NCBI GenBank assembly: GCA_019828595.1
Contig: JAHQRK010000004.1
Span: 2,542,001-2,606,000 of the forward strand
DNA: 64,000 nucleotides
DNA from: Aphanomyces cochlioides
Taxonomy: Eukaryota > Oomycota > Saprolegniomycetes > Saprolegniales > Verrucalvaceae
Reading direction: 5' to 3'
The notes beneath the pieces are model-generated. The model was not told where the DNA came from and ran no database searches. It saw only the letters and a program-made list of their open reading frames with translations. Position numbers and translations under genes: made by a program. Shown piece by piece: positions 55,501-64,000 of the stretch. Position 1 is the stretch's first letter. The number at the start of each line of letters is the position of its first letter.

Positions 55501-56628
55501 ATATTCGATTCTTGCGTTTTCCAGCGCCAACCGAGTAGCATCAACGGCAGCCTCGTCGAGCAAGCCAGCTTCGTATGATCGTTGTGCAGATATATGTCTC
55601 AGTTTTAGGCTTTTGAGCTCGTGTTGCATGGATTGGAGGTGGTGGCGATGACATTGTTGTAAACGTCGTTTGATTCGCTTAAGCCACCCATACCAGACGG
55701 CTCCCATGTTTGTCGATTCGTCCGCACGCATCTCAGAGAGGAGGTGTGATGCCTCTTCTCGTATGGCTTTGATGACGAGCGGGTCTTTGAGTAGCTCTCT
55801 CGGCAGCCTCCAGTAGCCACGGGTCGTGGGTGTATGACTTGTAGAGAGAACGACAGTGTGCTCCAAGTGATCTCCGGCAAAGCTGTTAGTGGCATATTTT
55901 GAGCTTTGGTAGGATTGGGCAACTAAATCTTGGTCAATGAACCAGTAGTCCAGACGATTGCTTCGTCCTGGACCGCTTGCCAGTCTTTCGTGAGGGTGGT
56001 GTAGGCGCCACGCGTCGATGACTCCTAGTTGTGACAGCCAGGCAAGACATTCGACTTTTCCAAAGGTGTGATCTTGCCGTGGTTTGGAAGCATCGAGGTG
56101 TTCGTTGACAGGAAGGTTAAAATCTCCCCCAACCAGGTGTACACTGTTAGCTTCAAAAGCGCGAGGGAGACTGTCAAAGAAACTAGCCCGATGTTGAGGG
56201 GTAACTGGCGCGTAAATGTTGTGGATGTAGACTGGGGTTTCATCCCAGTACGTTTTGATCACAATATAACGGCCAGGGATATCGTGTTGTGATAAGTGCA
56301 CCAGGCTTGAGAATCCAGGCATCGATTCGTGAAAGTATGATGCAACGCCACATCGACGGTTGTTCAAATTGTCCGTGCGGGTTGTTCGTAAGTCGTTGGT
56401 AAAAAGTTTGTACTTGCTAACACCCACTTCGTTGTCGAGGTGAGTGTGGAAAGTGTCAAGATGTTTTGCGTTGTTGAGTTTCGTTTCTTGAAAGAGAACA
56501 GCTTGTGTCGGTTTCCGAAGACGCCGTGCAACAAGATGTCCGTTTTCTTTCAGCCCATTGAGGTTGCTCGTCGTCACTTCAAGTATGGGGAGCTTGACAA
56601 AATGACCAGCCGCGACCACTTTAGCCAC
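52514..56628 (-). pseudogene. ORF2, APE endonuclease-reverse transcriptase, one frameshift (copy C)
   Basis: The first part (56628 to about 54490) holds the complete endonuclease and the RT up to block B/C: RGVKQGCPLSCLLFVLYLEP is present. One G is missing from a G-run at about 54493-54496 (four G here, five in A and B), just before the FFADD codons, and the original frame resumes at 54448 and runs to the TAA at 52514. It includes the C-terminal zinc-binding-like CCVYEDCSD...HTC cluster near residue 1215. Without the lesion the product would be about 1371 aa. It overlaps ORF1 by 8 nt and has no ATG near its start. A homopolymer indel may be a sequencing error, so the inactivation is provisional. 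Confidence 0.88.
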
Positions 56629-59086
56629 GGGAAGCGATCGTTGTGAGATCCGCTAGGTCGCCGTGAATTAAAGTAGGTTCGCTTGGGTGAAACATGACTT
56701 GATTGTGGAGAGTGATATCCAAATCGTTGCTTTCGTGTAGTTGAAGGATTTTTGTCATGATGTGACACATCGATTCTCCGTCGCCAGTGTACATGAATTC
56801 CATTCTGTTCCATATGTGGAGGCCAAGGTCGGTGTACATCAGGAGTGACATGAGCGTTTCGGAGGATAGACTGCGTTTACCAAGGCGAGAGGGTAACGCT
56901 GTCACTGGACTTTTTGTTGAGGCCAAAATTGCCGCATCGCTATTGAAATATAGTGGAGCATGAACTGCCATCAATACTTCTGCAATGGCCAGCACTTCTT
57001 CGACTTCAACTCTGTTGAGGACGATGTCATCATCGGTGATGATTGCCTCGATGAGTGGGAGGTTGTTGACCATCTTCTGGTCACTGAACACCGAGATCAC
57101 GTGGTCGTGAGTGATTGGAGTGCCGAATGTTGCCTCGTAGAGCTGACCAAAAGATTTTGTGCCACCACCAGACGCTCTTAGCCAACGATTAAGCAGTCGA
57201 AGACGAACAAAGTATTCGAAGCTGTCACGATTGGAGACAAAAATTTGGTGCAGTTGCAGTCCAAATTCGATTGGCGCACGTTCTAGATGGATGCAGATCG
57301 TGTCAACACGCCCGTCCGTAATCAATTTCAATAAGTTGAAGGAATCGTGCGCTAACGCTTCCTTAACTTGGGCCGGGATATGTTGTGGTGCGTTTTGAGC
57401 CTTGGTGTCAAGGTCGTTGAGCTCGGCAAGTATGGCATCGAGAGACTTCTCAAACCTTTGGATTGAGCCCTCGTGGGGTTTGATCCCGCTAATGAACTCT
57501 TCAGCGGCAACGTGCACCTTGTCACCAGATTTGAGTGTCAGCTTTGGAACAAATACTTTGACAGTGGTGTTGCCAACTGTCGTTTCGTGTTCCTCGGGCT
57601 CAACATTAGCGCGTTCGTCCAGAGCCGCAAACATGTTCGGGGAGATCCAAGGACGATCAGGAGCTGGGATTGAGCCAGCGGAGATTGGGGTTTTCTTTCT
57701 TTTGCCTGTAGTTTGAACTTCAGTCCATTCCTTGTTGCTGTCTCGGGTCGTTTTCTGCCGTTTGGCAGTGGATGTCGAGACAGCGGCGTCTCCCCGTGGG
57801 CGGTGAGGGGTTGCGTGAAGTCCATGTTGGGTGGCGATTACATCGAGGTCAAGGCGCGCGAGCTTCTTGTCACGGTAAAACCATCCTTGACCAAACACGC
57901 GGAGGCACCGACCCTTGAAAATGAATTCTTCAATTGATCGACCGTCATTGTGCATAGATTCGGGTATAGCTGTCCCTTCAAAATACAAGCGATAACGAGA
58001 GCTAGCCAAGCCAGTCGTCGAGGAAACTGTGGAGTATGAGCCCCACAAAAAGCGCGGCTCAAGCTTTGACATGATGCTGAACATGAGACGTTCTTCATCC
58101 TGTCCTTGGAGACCAGATGGGATATCGATGAAATATCCATCAAGTATATGGGGCTCAGTCATGACAAATCTCTGAGAGCTGCCATCCTTTGCCACTTGGA
58201 TCTTGAGAGAGACTCCACGCAGCTTTTTAAGAGCATCTTCAGAGGCTATGCCCCACTTGAGAAGACGATTGGAGACATCTTTCTCGCACTTGATGACATC
58301 GACAAATGCATCGTCCAAATCAAGCGCTTGGTTGTCAAACAATAGAGATGTCATTGCCTTGGAGATGTCGATGTATTTGGTGTATTGGCCAGTGGACATT
58401 TGTAGCCAGCCAACAACATCTCTGGGGGAATGTTTTTGGATGGGCAAAGTGTCGTCAAACGTGAGAGATCCTGTCGCGCGTTTTTGCAACAAGGACGCCA
58501 GCTCGGCCATAGTTGGTCGATAATGGCCGACGTCACTGTTCCGCTGAGCCTTGGCAGATTTAGCTCTCTGCTTGGCTTGGAATTCCCACACGCATTCGTT
58601 TGGCTTTTTGGTCGAGGTGTTCGACTCGGGTGGTATTGGCACGGAGCGTGTTGTAGCAGGAGGCGAGGCATCGATTTGAGCTTCAGGCTCCATTTCCACA
58701 TCAACATTGGTGTCGCGAATCGATTGGTCTTCAGAGCGCGGCTCCAGCTCAGTGGCTTGAGTAATCGGTGGGGTATGTGGTTGGTTGTTGTTGGAGATAT
58801 CCTCTATGTCTTCATCAGGCATCGGAGAAACATTATCCTTGTTGACAGTTTTGTCGCTGGTACGAGCGCTTGGTAATGGCACGCGACCACCGAGTGTAGC
58901 AAGACGTATGGGCGGTTGAGCAGCAGGCGGAGTTTTGTCGATGATTGAGTCAGGTTCATCGTCATCATCATCGTCAACAATCACCTCCATGATACTAGAA
59001 GCGTCCGAGGTATTGCGAAAGGGAGAGGCAGAAAAAGCTGAGGGCTTGTGTGCATGAGCACGGCTGGAAGAGCGGGTAGTCGCCAT
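56621..59086 (-). CDS. ORF1 protein of family 1 retrotransposon (821 aa), copy C
   Basis: Intact ORF1 from ATG 59086 to TAA 56623-56621, collinear with the copy A protein: acidic disordered N-terminus, conserved core, two basic clusters and conserved C-terminal domain. The only protein difference I noticed against copy A is Phe for Ile in KVFVPK (~residue 511). That near-identity in a protein-coding frame argues for recent common origin. Confidence 0.85.
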   Translation of the reverse strand: MATTRSSSRAHAHKPSAFSASPFRNTSDASSIMEVIVDDDDDDEPDSIIDKTPPAAQPPIRLATLGGRVPLPSARTSDKTVNKDNVSPMPDEDIEDISNNNQPHTPPITQATELEPRSEDQSIRDTNVDVEMEPEAQIDASPPATTRSVPIPPESNTSTKKPNECVWEFQAKQRAKSAKAQRNSDVGHYRPTMAELASLLQKRATGSLTFDDTLPIQKHSPRDVVGWLQMSTGQYTKYIDISKAMTSLLFDNQALDLDDAFVDVIKCEKDVSNRLLKWGIASEDALKKLRGVSLKIQVAKDGSSQRFVMTEPHILDGYFIDIPSGLQGQDEERLMFSIMSKLEPRFLWGSYSTVSSTTGLASSRYRLYFEGTAIPESMHNDGRSIEEFIFKGRCLRVFGQGWFYRDKKLARLDLDVIATQHGLHATPHRPRGDAAVSTSTAKRQKTTRDSNKEWTEVQTTGKRKKTPISAGSIPAPDRPWISPNMFAALDERANVEPEEHETTVGNTTVKVFVPKLTLKSGDKVHVAAEEFISGIKPHEGSIQRFEKSLDAILAELNDLDTKAQNAPQHIPAQVKEALAHDSFNLLKLITDGRVDTICIHLERAPIEFGLQLHQIFVSNRDSFEYFVRLRLLNRWLRASGGGTKSFGQLYEATFGTPITHDHVISVFSDQKMVNNLPLIEAIITDDDIVLNRVEVEEVLAIAEVLMAVHAPLYFNSDAAILASTKSPVTALPSRLGKRSLSSETLMSLLMYTDLGLHIWNRMEFMYTGDGESMCHIMTKILQLHESNDLDITLHNQVMFHPSEPTLIHGDLADLTTIASRG

Positions 59087-59137
59087 GTTGTCAGTTTTGG
59101 ACAGTGGTACTGCGGGGTAGCTGGCAAATTGGAAACT
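59087..59137 (-). promoter_or_regulatory. 5' UTR / 5' terminus of element C
   Basis: Same 51-nt leader as copy A, touching the tRNA at 59138 without an extra base. Confidence 0.6.
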
Positions 59138-59210
59138 GCCCGTCTAGCTCAGTCGGTAGAGCGCAAGGCTCTTAACCTTGTGGTCGTGGGTTCGAGCCCC
59201 ACGGTGGGCG
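59138..59210 (+). tRNA. trnK-CUU: tRNA-Lys(CTT)
   Basis: Intact gene flush with the 5' end of element C. Spacing 969 bp: 9+17-bp deletion allele and a single-base loss near 59520 (gtctgtggacgg). Confidence 0.97.
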
Positions 59211-60106
59211 CTTCTTTTGCTCTTTTTGGGTCCCAGACATACATTCCTCTCACACACAATCCCCACTTTTTAAAACACTTGATCCCTCCAACTGCAGCTT
59301 CTTTGTCTGACAATACCTCCGTCCTTCCAAGCCTTCACTCCACGACTATGTGATATGGTCGACTATGTGATGGAGTGGTCTACACAATACCGTCGAGGAT
59401 GTGATGACGGTCGAAAACATGATACCGTCGAGTCTGGGATATAGTGCGTGTGAGTCCACGAAGTTCACGGTGCAATGGCATACGTCATTTTGTGCAGCGC
59501 GTGAGACGGTCGAGTCTGTGGACGGTGGAAAAGTGTGAAAACGTATAGTCAGTCTGTGAGGCAGTGACGTATGTGACGAGGTCGGATAAATGGCGGAGTT
59601 TGTGCCACTGTAGAATATGTGATTCAGTGCTGCATGTGAAGAGATGGAATGCGTGATACGTGACTCGGTGGCGCCACGGATAAGTTGGCGTATGCGATAT
59701 CGTGGCGTCTACGATGCGGTAGAGTGTGTGGTGGAGTAGACTTTGTGAGTGGAATATATGATGGCGTGATGTCTGTGACGCAGTGGACAATGTGATGCGA
59801 GGTTGATACGTTGGAGTCCTTGGTGGATATATGTGCCTTCCTAGGCAGGTTGGGAAGCTGTCGAGTTGAACAACCGTAGGACTTGGTATAGAACGTGTGT
59901 AATGCATGGCGTCGTCATCGAATGGAATGGTTGTGGTGGAAAAGTAAGTTGTGATGTGTGTCGTTTGTCTGTGAGCATGATTTGGTGCGTGGTATGAGTT
60001 GGTGAATACTTTTGTGTCGGAGGTCGGTACTGAGTGTCCCCTGCGTTTTGAGTGTGACAGTGTTCTGGAGTGTGTTGTATGTATGGAGTGTGTATGTCGT
60101 CAGGAA

Positions 60107-60179
60107 GCCCGTCTAGCTCAGTCGGTAGAGCGCAAGGCTCTTAACCTTGTGGTCGTGGGTTCGAGCCCCACGGTGGGCG
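60107..60179 (+). tRNA. trnK-CUU: tRNA-Lys(CTT)
   Basis: Identical copy. Spacing 1004 bp (three 17-bp copies, 9+17-bp deletion allele). Confidence 0.97.
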
Positions 60180-61110
60180 CTTCTTTTGCTCTTTTTGGGT
60201 CCCAGACATACATTCCTCTCACACACAATCCCCACTTTTTAAAACACTTGATCCCTCCAACTGCAGCTTCTTTGTCTGACAATACCTCCGTCCTTCCAAG
60301 CCTTCACTCCACGACTATGTGATATGGTCGACTATGTGATATGGTCGACTATGTGATATGGTCGACTATGTGATGGAGTGGTCTACACAATACCGTCGAG
60401 GATGTGATGACGGTCGAAAACATGATACCGTCGAGTCTGGGATATAGTGCGTGTGAGTCCACGAAGTTCACGGTGCAATGGCATACGTCATTTTGTGCAG
60501 CGCGTGAGACGGTCGAGTCTGTGAGACGGTGGAAAAGTGTGAAAACGTATAGTCAGTCTGTGAGGCAGTGACGTATGTGACGAGGTCGGATAAATGGCGG
60601 AGTTTGTGCCACTGTAGAATATGTGATTCAGTGCTGCATGTGAAGAGATGGAATGCGTGATACGTGACTCGGTGGCGCCACGGATAAGTTGGCGTATGCG
60701 ATATCGTGGCGTCTACGATGCGGTAGAGTGTGTGGTGGAGTAGACTTTGTGAGTGGAATATATGATGGCGTGATGTCTGTGACGCAGTGGACAATGTGAT
60801 GCGAGGTTGATACGTTGGAGTCCTTGGTGGATATATGTGCCTTCCTAGGCAGGTTGGGAAGCTGTCGAGTTGAACAACCGTAGGACTTGGTATAGAACGT
60901 GTGTAATGCATGGCGTCGTCATCGAATGGAATGGTTGTGGTGGAAAAGTAAGTTGTGATGTGTGTCGTTTGTCTGTGAGCATGATTTGGTGCGTGGTATG
61001 AGTTGGTGAATACTTTTGTGTCGGAGGTCGGTACTGAGTGTCCCCTGCGTTTTGAGTGTGACAGTGTTCTGGAGTGTGTTGTATGTATGGAGTGTGTATG
61101 TCGTCAGGAA

Positions 61111-61183
61111 GCCCGTCTAGCTCAGTCGGTAGAGCGCAAGGCTCTTAACCTTGTGGTCGTGGGTTCGAGCCCCACGGTGGGCG
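61111..61183 (+). tRNA. trnK-CUU: tRNA-Lys(CTT)
   Basis: Identical copy. Spacing 1030 bp (three copies, no deletion). Confidence 0.97.
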
Positions 61184-62140
61184 CTTCTTTTGCTCTTTTT
61201 GGGTCCCAGACATACATTCCTCTCACACACAATCCCCACTTTTTAAAACACTTGATCCCTCCAACTGCAGCTTCTTTGTCTGACAATACCTCCGTCCTTC
61301 CAAGCCTTCACTCCACGACTATGTGATATGGTCGACTATGTGATATGGTCGACTATGTGATATGGTCGACTATGTGATGGAGTGGTCTACACAATACCGT
61401 CGAGGATGTGATGACGGTCGAAAACATGATACCGTCGAGTCTGGGATATAGTGCGTGTGAGTCCACGAAGTTCACGGTGCAATGGCATACGTCATTTTGT
61501 GCAGCGCGTGAGACGGTCGAGTCTGTGAGACGGTGGAAAAGTGTGAAAACGTATAGTCAGTCTGTGAGGCAGTGACGTATGTGACGAGGTCGGATAAATG
61601 GCGGAGTTTGTGCCACTGTAGAATATGTGATTCAGTGCTGCATGTGAAGAGATGGAATGCGTGATACGTGACTCGGTGGCGCCACGGATAAGTTGGCGTA
61701 TGCGATATCGTGGCGTCTACGATGCGGTAGAGTGTGTGGTGGAGTAGACTTTGTGAGTGGAATATATGTTGTGTATGATGGCGTGATGTCTGTGACGCAG
61801 TGGAGTATGTGATGCAGTGGACAATGTGATGCGAGGTTGATACGTTGGAGTCCTTGGTGGATATATGTGCCTTCCTAGGCAGGTTGGGAAGCTGTCGAGT
61901 TGAACAACCGTAGGACTTGGTATAGAACGTGTGTAATGCATGGCGTCGTCATCGAATGGAATGGTTGTGGTGGAAAAGTAAGTTGTGATGTGTGTCGTTT
62001 GTCTGTGAGCATGATTTGGTGCGTGGTATGAGTTGGTGAATACTTTTGTGTCGGAGGTCGGTACTGAGTGTCCCCTGCGTTTTGAGTGTGACAGTGTTCT
62101 GGAGTGTGTTGTATGTATGGAGTGTGTATGTCGTCAGGAA

Positions 62141-62213
62141 GCCCGTCTAGCTCAGTCGGTAGAGCGCAAGGCTCTTAACCTTGTGGTCGTGGGTTCGAGC
62201 CCCACGGTGGGCG
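62141..62213 (+). tRNA. trnK-CUU: tRNA-Lys(CTT)
   Basis: Identical copy. Spacing 979 bp (one 17-bp copy, 17-bp deletion), C variant near 62494, and a unique A at 63063 (ttttaagtg). Confidence 0.97.
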
Positions 62214-63119
62214 CTTCTTTTGCTCTTTTTGGGTCCCAGACATACATTCCTCTCACACACAATCCCCACTTTTTAAAACACTTGATCCCTCCAACTGCAG
62301 CTTCTTTGTCTGACAATACCTCCGTCCTTCCAAGCCTTCACTCCACGACTATGTGATATGGTCGACTATGTGATGGAGTGGTCTACACAATACCGTCGAG
62401 GATGTGATGACGGTCGAAAACATGATACCGTCGAGTCTGGGATATAGTGCGTGTGAGTCCACGAAGTTCACGGTGCAATGGCATACGTCATTTCGTGCAG
62501 CGCGTGAGACGGTCGAGTCTGTGAGACGGTGGAAAAGTGTGAAAACGTATAGTCAGTCTGTGAGGCAGTGACGTATGTGACGAGGTCGGATAAATGGCGG
62601 AGTTTGTGCCACTGTAGAATATGTGATTCAGTGCTGCATGTGAAGAGATGGAATGCGTGATACGTGACTCGGTGGCGCCACGGATAAGTTGGCGTATGCG
62701 ATATCGTGGCGTCTACGATGCGGTAGAGTGTGTGGTGGAGTAGACTTTGTGAGTGGAATATATGTTGTGTATGATGGCGTGATGTCTGTGACGCAGTGGA
62801 CAATGTGATGCGAGGTTGATACGTTGGAGTCCTTGGTGGATATATGTGCCTTCCTAGGCAGGTTGGGAAGCTGTCGAGTTGAACAACCGTAGGACTTGGT
62901 ATAGAACGTGTGTAATGCATGGCGTCGTCATCGAATGGAATGGTTGTGGTGGAAAAGTAAGTTGTGATGTGTGTCGTTTGTCTGTGAGCATGATTTGGTG
63001 CGTGGTATGAGTTGGTGAATACTTTTGTGTCGGAGGTCGGTACTGAGTGTCCCCTGCGTTTTAAGTGTGACAGTGTTCTGGAGTGTGTTGTATGTATGGA
63101 GTGTGTATGTCGTCAGGAA

Positions 63120-63192
63120 GCCCGTCTAGCTCAGTCGGTAGAGCGCAAGGCTCTTAACCTTGTGGTCGTGGGTTCGAGCCCCACGGTGGGCG
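63120..63192 (+). tRNA. trnK-CUU: tRNA-Lys(CTT)
   Basis: Identical copy, last in the window; its spacer runs off the end at 64000. Confidence 0.97.
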
Positions 63193-64000
63193 CTTCTTTT
63201 GCTCTTTTTGGGTCCCAGACATACATTCCTCTCACACACAATCCCCACTTTTTAAAACACTTGATCCCTCCAACTGCAGCTTCTTTGTCTGACAATACCT
63301 CCGTCCTTCCAAGCCTTCACTCCACGACTATGTGATATGGTCGACTATGTGATGGAGTGGTCTACACAATACCGTCGAGGATGTGATGACGGTCGAAAAC
63401 ATGATACCGTCGAGTCTGGGATATAGTGCGTGTGAGTCCACGAAGTTCACGGTGCAATGGCATACGTCATTTTGTGCAGCGCGTGAGACGGTCGAGTCTG
63501 TGAGACGGTGGAAAAGTGTGAAAACGTATAGTCAGTCTGTGAGGCAGTGACGTATGTGACGAGGTCGGATAAATGGCGGAGTTTGTGCCACTGTAGAATA
63601 TGTGATTCAGTGCTGCATGTGAAGAGATGGAATGCGTGATACGTGACTCGGTGGCGCCACGGATAAGTTGGCGTATGCGATATCGTGGCGTCTACGATGC
63701 GGTAGAGTGTGTGGTGGAGTAGACTTTGTGAGTGGAATATATGTTGTGTATGATGGCGTGATGTCTGTGACGCAGTGGAGTATGTGATGCAGTGGACAAT
63801 GTGATGCGAGGTTGATACGTTGGAGTCCTTGGTGGATATATGTGCCTTCCTAGGCAGGTTGGGAAGCTGTCGAGTTGAACAACCGTAGGACTTGGTATAG
63901 AACGTGTGTAATGCATGGCGTCGTCATCGAATGGAATGGTTGTGGTGGAAAAGTAAGTTGTGATGTGTGTCGTTTGTCTGTGAGCATGATTTGGTGCGTG

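Larger units (their letters stand above)
51008..59137 (-). mobile_element. tRNA-Lys-targeted non-LTR retrotransposon, family 1, copy C (8.1 kb, full length)
   Basis: The only complete family 1 copy, 8130 bp: 5' UTR 51 nt, ORF1, ORF2 (frameshifted), ORF3 and a 3' UTR of 78 nt. Both ends abut tRNA sequence precisely. Compared with A and B it shows very few substitutions, so the family was active, or the locus duplicated, recently. There is no terminal poly(A). Confidence 0.95.
59138..64000 (+). repeat. tRNA-Lys tandem array, block 4 (continues past window)
   Basis: Five tRNA genes; spacings 969, 1004, 1030 and 979 bp, then an incomplete unit. The final 808 bases (63193-64000) are ordinary array spacer. 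Confidence 0.97.

Overview
The window is eukaryotic nuclear DNA. It is a tandem array of tRNA-Lys(CTT) genes interrupted by four non-LTR (LINE-type) retrotransposons, all inserted at one nucleotide inside the tRNA gene and all in one orientation. The tRNAs have internal A and B boxes, T-run (Pol III) terminators and no encoded CCA, which are eukaryotic features. The retrotransposon proteins have an APE-type endonuclease followed by a reverse transcriptase. The style of the elements suggests an oomycete of the Saprolegniales (Aphanomyces/Saprolegnia) type. That is an impression from protein character, not proof.

Layout. 1-5907: retrotransposon copy A (family 1, minus strand; its 3' part lies left of the window). 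5908-10936: array block 1 (5 tRNAs plus a 14-bp tRNA stub). 10937-14457: copy B (family 1, 5'-truncated). 14458-27556: array block 2 (13 tRNAs, one with an altered D-loop, plus a stub). 27557-34882: copy D (family 2, full length, ORF2 frameshifted). 34883-51007: array block 3 (16 tRNAs plus a stub). 51008-59137: copy C (family 1, full length, ORF2 frameshifted). 59138-64000: array block 4 (5 tRNAs). In total there are 39 tRNA-Lys genes on the plus strand. The unit is about 1 kb: basic length 996 bp, varying from 969 to 1047 mostly in steps of 17 bp.

How the parts work together. Each junction whose two ends are visible has the first 14 nt of the tRNA, then the element's 3' end, then the element's 5' end flush against a complete tRNA gene. 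The insertion point is between A14 and G15, inside the A box. The 14-bp target-site duplication rebuilds the tRNA, so insertion costs the host no tRNA gene. It also places the element's 5' end head-to-head with a Pol III gene. Two clearly diverged families share the target, a 35-nt 5' terminus and short 3'-UTR blocks.

Element coding content. ORF1 is a nucleic-acid-binding-type protein with an acidic N-terminus and basic NLS-like clusters. ORF2 has APE endonuclease, RT and a C-terminal Cys/His zinc-binding motif. Family 1 only has a third open frame that appears to combine a chromodomain-like segment with a papain-fold-like cysteine peptidase. It lies in the same frame as ORF2, behind two in-frame stop codons. 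This third frame and the self-repairing tRNA targeting are the most interesting content.

I saw no other host genes, rRNA, CRISPR or LTRs. Spacers between tRNAs contain no credible protein-coding gene.
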